Source: CAZNTZ01 sp964576135 (lineage in GTDB: Bacteria; Pseudomonadota; Alphaproteobacteria; Rs-D84). From it: a stretch of 24,455 nucleotides of DNA. The DNA lies in the NCBI GenBank assembly GCA_964576135.1, contig CAZNTZ010000013.1, forward strand, positions 1 to 24,455, given 5' to 3'. This document shows, in pieces, positions 22,877-24,455 of this stretch. The position numbers and the translations under genes were made by a program. Position 1 is the stretch's first letter. Each line of letters begins with the position of its first letter. Below the pieces are notes generated by a model. The model ran no database searches. It saw nothing but the letters and a program-made list of their open reading frames with translations, and was not told the origin of the DNA.

Positions 22877-23596
22877 AAACAAAATGCTTAGTTCGAACAA
22901 TGCCCAAAGCGGCACTGCCAGCATACATTGTGAAACAATATCAGATGTAGGCGTTATTATTGCCGCAGCGATAAATATAACAACTATGGTATATCTGCGC
23001 GATTTGATAGTCGCAGCACGCGACAATATTCCCAGACGGTTCAGCAAAACCAAAACCAGCGGTAATTGAAAAGCAATTCCAAATATTTTAAGTAAACTGA
23101 TTGTCAGCGATAAATAATCTTTGACTGCTGGTAAAAATGTCGTTGGAACTGGTGCGGATTGGTTTAAATCAACAAAGAACTTAAAAGCGACCGGAAACAT
23201 TACATAAAACGCAAACGCCGCACCAGAAACAAATAAAAGCGGAGATATAATTAAAATTGGCGCGATAAATCTTTTTTCTTTTCTTTTTAACCCGGCTGAA
23301 ACAAACGCCCAAACATGCCATAAAACCACCGGAATTGTTCCAACCATTGCAAATAATGTTGAAATATCAAATTTAATCATCAAACCATCTGCCAATCCGG
23401 TATAAAGCATTTTTCCATTCGGCCATACATCCATCAACGGCTCTGCTAGAAATTTTTGCATAGATGGAGCCAAAAACCAGCCAATTCCAAATAAAACTAA
23501 AAATATCAACAAAACATACATAACACGACGACGCAGTTCTGCAAAATGTTGCATAAGTGTCATTTTTGGTGCTTGTGATTCAATTTCTGGTTTCAT
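22862..23596 (-). CDS. tatC: TatC, twin-arginine translocase core subunit
   Basis: Polytopic inner-membrane receptor for twin-arginine signal peptides of folded proteins. The 244-residue product has the cytoplasmic N-terminus with the family motif MQHFAELRRRV (Glu20 is the conserved substrate-contact position), six hydrophobic segments and the motif SAGLKRKEKRF in the loop after the second one. The fourth-loop pattern (FFVDLNQSAPVPTTFLPAVKDYLSLT) is also typical. Length is normal. Its ATG overlaps the miaB stop (ATGA at 23593-23596), so it is coupled to miaB; GGAGAG lies upstream. The partner tatB-like gene is at 19298 on the other strand; no TatA of separate type is in the window. Confidence 0.95.
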   Translation of the reverse strand: MKPEIESQAPKMTLMQHFAELRRRVMYVLLIFLVLFGIGWFLAPSMQKFLAEPLMDVWPNGKMLYTGLADGLMIKFDISTLFAMVGTIPVVLWHVWAFVSAGLKRKEKRFIAPILIISPLLFVSGAAFAFYVMFPVAFKFFVDLNQSAPVPTTFLPAVKDYLSLTISLLKIFGIAFQLPLVLVLLNRLGILSRAATIKSRRYTIVVIFIAAAIITPTSDIVSQCMLAVPLWALFELSILFMKKA

Positions 23597-24455
23597 TTTA
23601 CAAACTCTCCGCGAAGTGACGATTTATTCGCCGATGTAATTTTTATTCTATCTATTTGTCCACTACCATTACCCGACTCAACAATAACCTGTTGCATATA
23701 TGGACTGCGATAAATTAAATATTTTCCGGTTTTATCCGGGCCTTCAAATAAACAATCCATAACTTTGCCAACACACGATTCATTAAACTCACGATTTATT
23801 TCATTCAATAATCCGTCCAGAATTTTCAAACGTTCGCGCTTTGTATTATCTGGAATCTGATCTGGCATTAACGCAGCAGCTGTATGTGGACGTGGCGAAT
23901 ATTTAAATGAATATGAATTTATATACCGCATACGTTTAATAGTATCCAGACTTTCTTCAAAATCTGTTTCCGTTTCGCCCGGAAAACCAACAATAAAATC
24001 GCTTGAAATTTGAATATCTGGTCGTGCAACCCTAAGTTTATTTATGATTTCCATATATTCATTCAAAGTATATGGTCGATTCATTCTTTTTAAAATATTT
24101 TGTGAACCTGATTGAATTGGCATATTCAAAAAAGGCATTAATTTTTTTTCCGTTCTGTAAAGGTCAATTAAATCATCGGTCATTTCGGTTGGATAACTTG
24201 ATGTATATCTGATTCGTTTTACTTTTTCCAAATTTGAAGTTTTACGAATTAAATCTGCCAAAGTTTTTCCGTCTTTCTTATAACCATTTACATTCTGACC
24301 AAGGAAACAAATTTCGACTGCACCCAGATCCGCTGAACGTTTAACATCATCCATCACATCATCAAATGGACGGGATACTTCGCGGCCACGTGTATATGGA
24401 ACAATGCAATAAGTGCAACAATGGTCGCACCCTTCTTGGATTGGAATATAAGCGA
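23593..24455 (-). CDS. miaB: MiaB, tRNA methylthiotransferase (5' end cut by window)
   Basis: Radical SAM enzyme that converts i6A37 to ms2i6A37 in tRNAs reading UNN codons. The visible part starts before the first in-frame ATG: reading back from it gives the radical SAM CxxxCxxC motif (GCDHCCTYC, bases 24429-24406) in IQEGCDHCCTYCIVPYTRGR, typical of MiaB. It continues with LGQNVNGY, MPFLNMPIQSGS, DFIVGFPGETETDFE and a C-terminal TRAM-type domain (about the last 65 residues). The N-terminal UPF0004 domain, with three further Cys for the second cluster, lies outside the window. MiaB rather than RimO or MtaB is favoured by IQEGC and EVSRP. Downstream overlap is with tatC. Confidence 0.93.
   Translation of the reverse strand, partial: AYIPIQEGCDHCCTYCIVPYTRGREVSRPFDDVMDDVKRSADLGAVEICFLGQNVNGYKKDGKTLADLIRKTSNLEKVKRIRYTSSYPTEMTDDLIDLYRTEKKLMPFLNMPIQSGSQNILKRMNRPYTLNEYMEIINKLRVARPDIQISSDFIVGFPGETETDFEESLDTIKRMRYINSYSFKYSPRPHTAAALMPDQIPDNTKRERLKILDGLLNEINREFNESCVGKVMDCLFEGPDKTGKYLIYRSPYMQQVIVESGNGSGQIDRIKITSANKSSLRGEFVK

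Noticed and set aside
1..24455. CRISPR array, tRNA, rRNA, IS element or prophage
   Set aside because: No regular spacer-repeat pattern, cloverleaf-like sequence, transposase or phage motif was found on either strand by eye.

Overview
The window looks like a chromosomal segment of an AT-rich, Gram-negative alphaproteobacterium, probably uncultured and with a compact genome. The best taxonomic clues are a short DEDDy exonuclease of the alphaproteobacterial NrnC/short RNase D type (14115-13492), ruvX divergent from gatC, a GatCAB amidotransferase operon, and a ParE of alphaproteobacterial type. Outer-membrane lipoproteins, a secretin and Tat components show a double membrane. I see no insertion sequence, prophage, CRISPR array, tRNA or rRNA. 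Genes are tightly packed and no gene-free stretch reaches 300 bases. The order or species is not readable from this window.

Layout. 1-1210: plsY (cut by the window start) diverges from rpsT, which has a GTG start; a 59-residue hypothetical protein follows between two hairpin terminators. 1215-3693 (minus): a two-gene unit for a type IVB-pilus-like TcpQ/PilL protein and a PilN-family secretin lipoprotein, with no other pilus genes beside it. 3832-8440 (plus): a membrane-anchored hypothetical protein, sufB and sufC (no sufD or sufS follows), then a second promoter driving an unknown polytopic membrane protein and an AI-2E-family transporter. 8525-10379 (minus): dnaJ, a small lipoprotein and a cysteine-rich 69-residue ORF. 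10497-13487 (plus): parE and class II fructose-bisphosphate aldolase, separated by a terminator.

13492-14531 (minus): ruvX and nrnC, overlapping by one base. 14566-19648 (plus): a long operon gatC - unknown 132 aa - gatA - unknown 95 aa - gatB - purN - tatB-like, with stop/start overlaps or very short gaps, ended by a hairpin. 19673-24455 (minus): a 582-residue cysteine-free protein of unknown function under its own promoter, preceded by nlpD (LysM plus degenerate M23), tatC and miaB (cut by the window end).

How the genes relate. Most are housekeeping: phospholipid synthesis, translation (S20, GatCAB, MiaB), Fe-S assembly, DNA topology and repair, RNA turnover, purine synthesis, glycolysis, protein folding and Tat export. 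The parts most worth pursuing are the 582-residue orphan with a palindrome between its promoter boxes, the two unknown small genes embedded in the gat operon, the cysteine-rich ORF with a near-consensus promoter, the SufBC pair with altered SufB interface residues, and the ruvX/gatC promoters that appear to face each other. No clearly novel multi-gene system is demonstrated; these are candidates.
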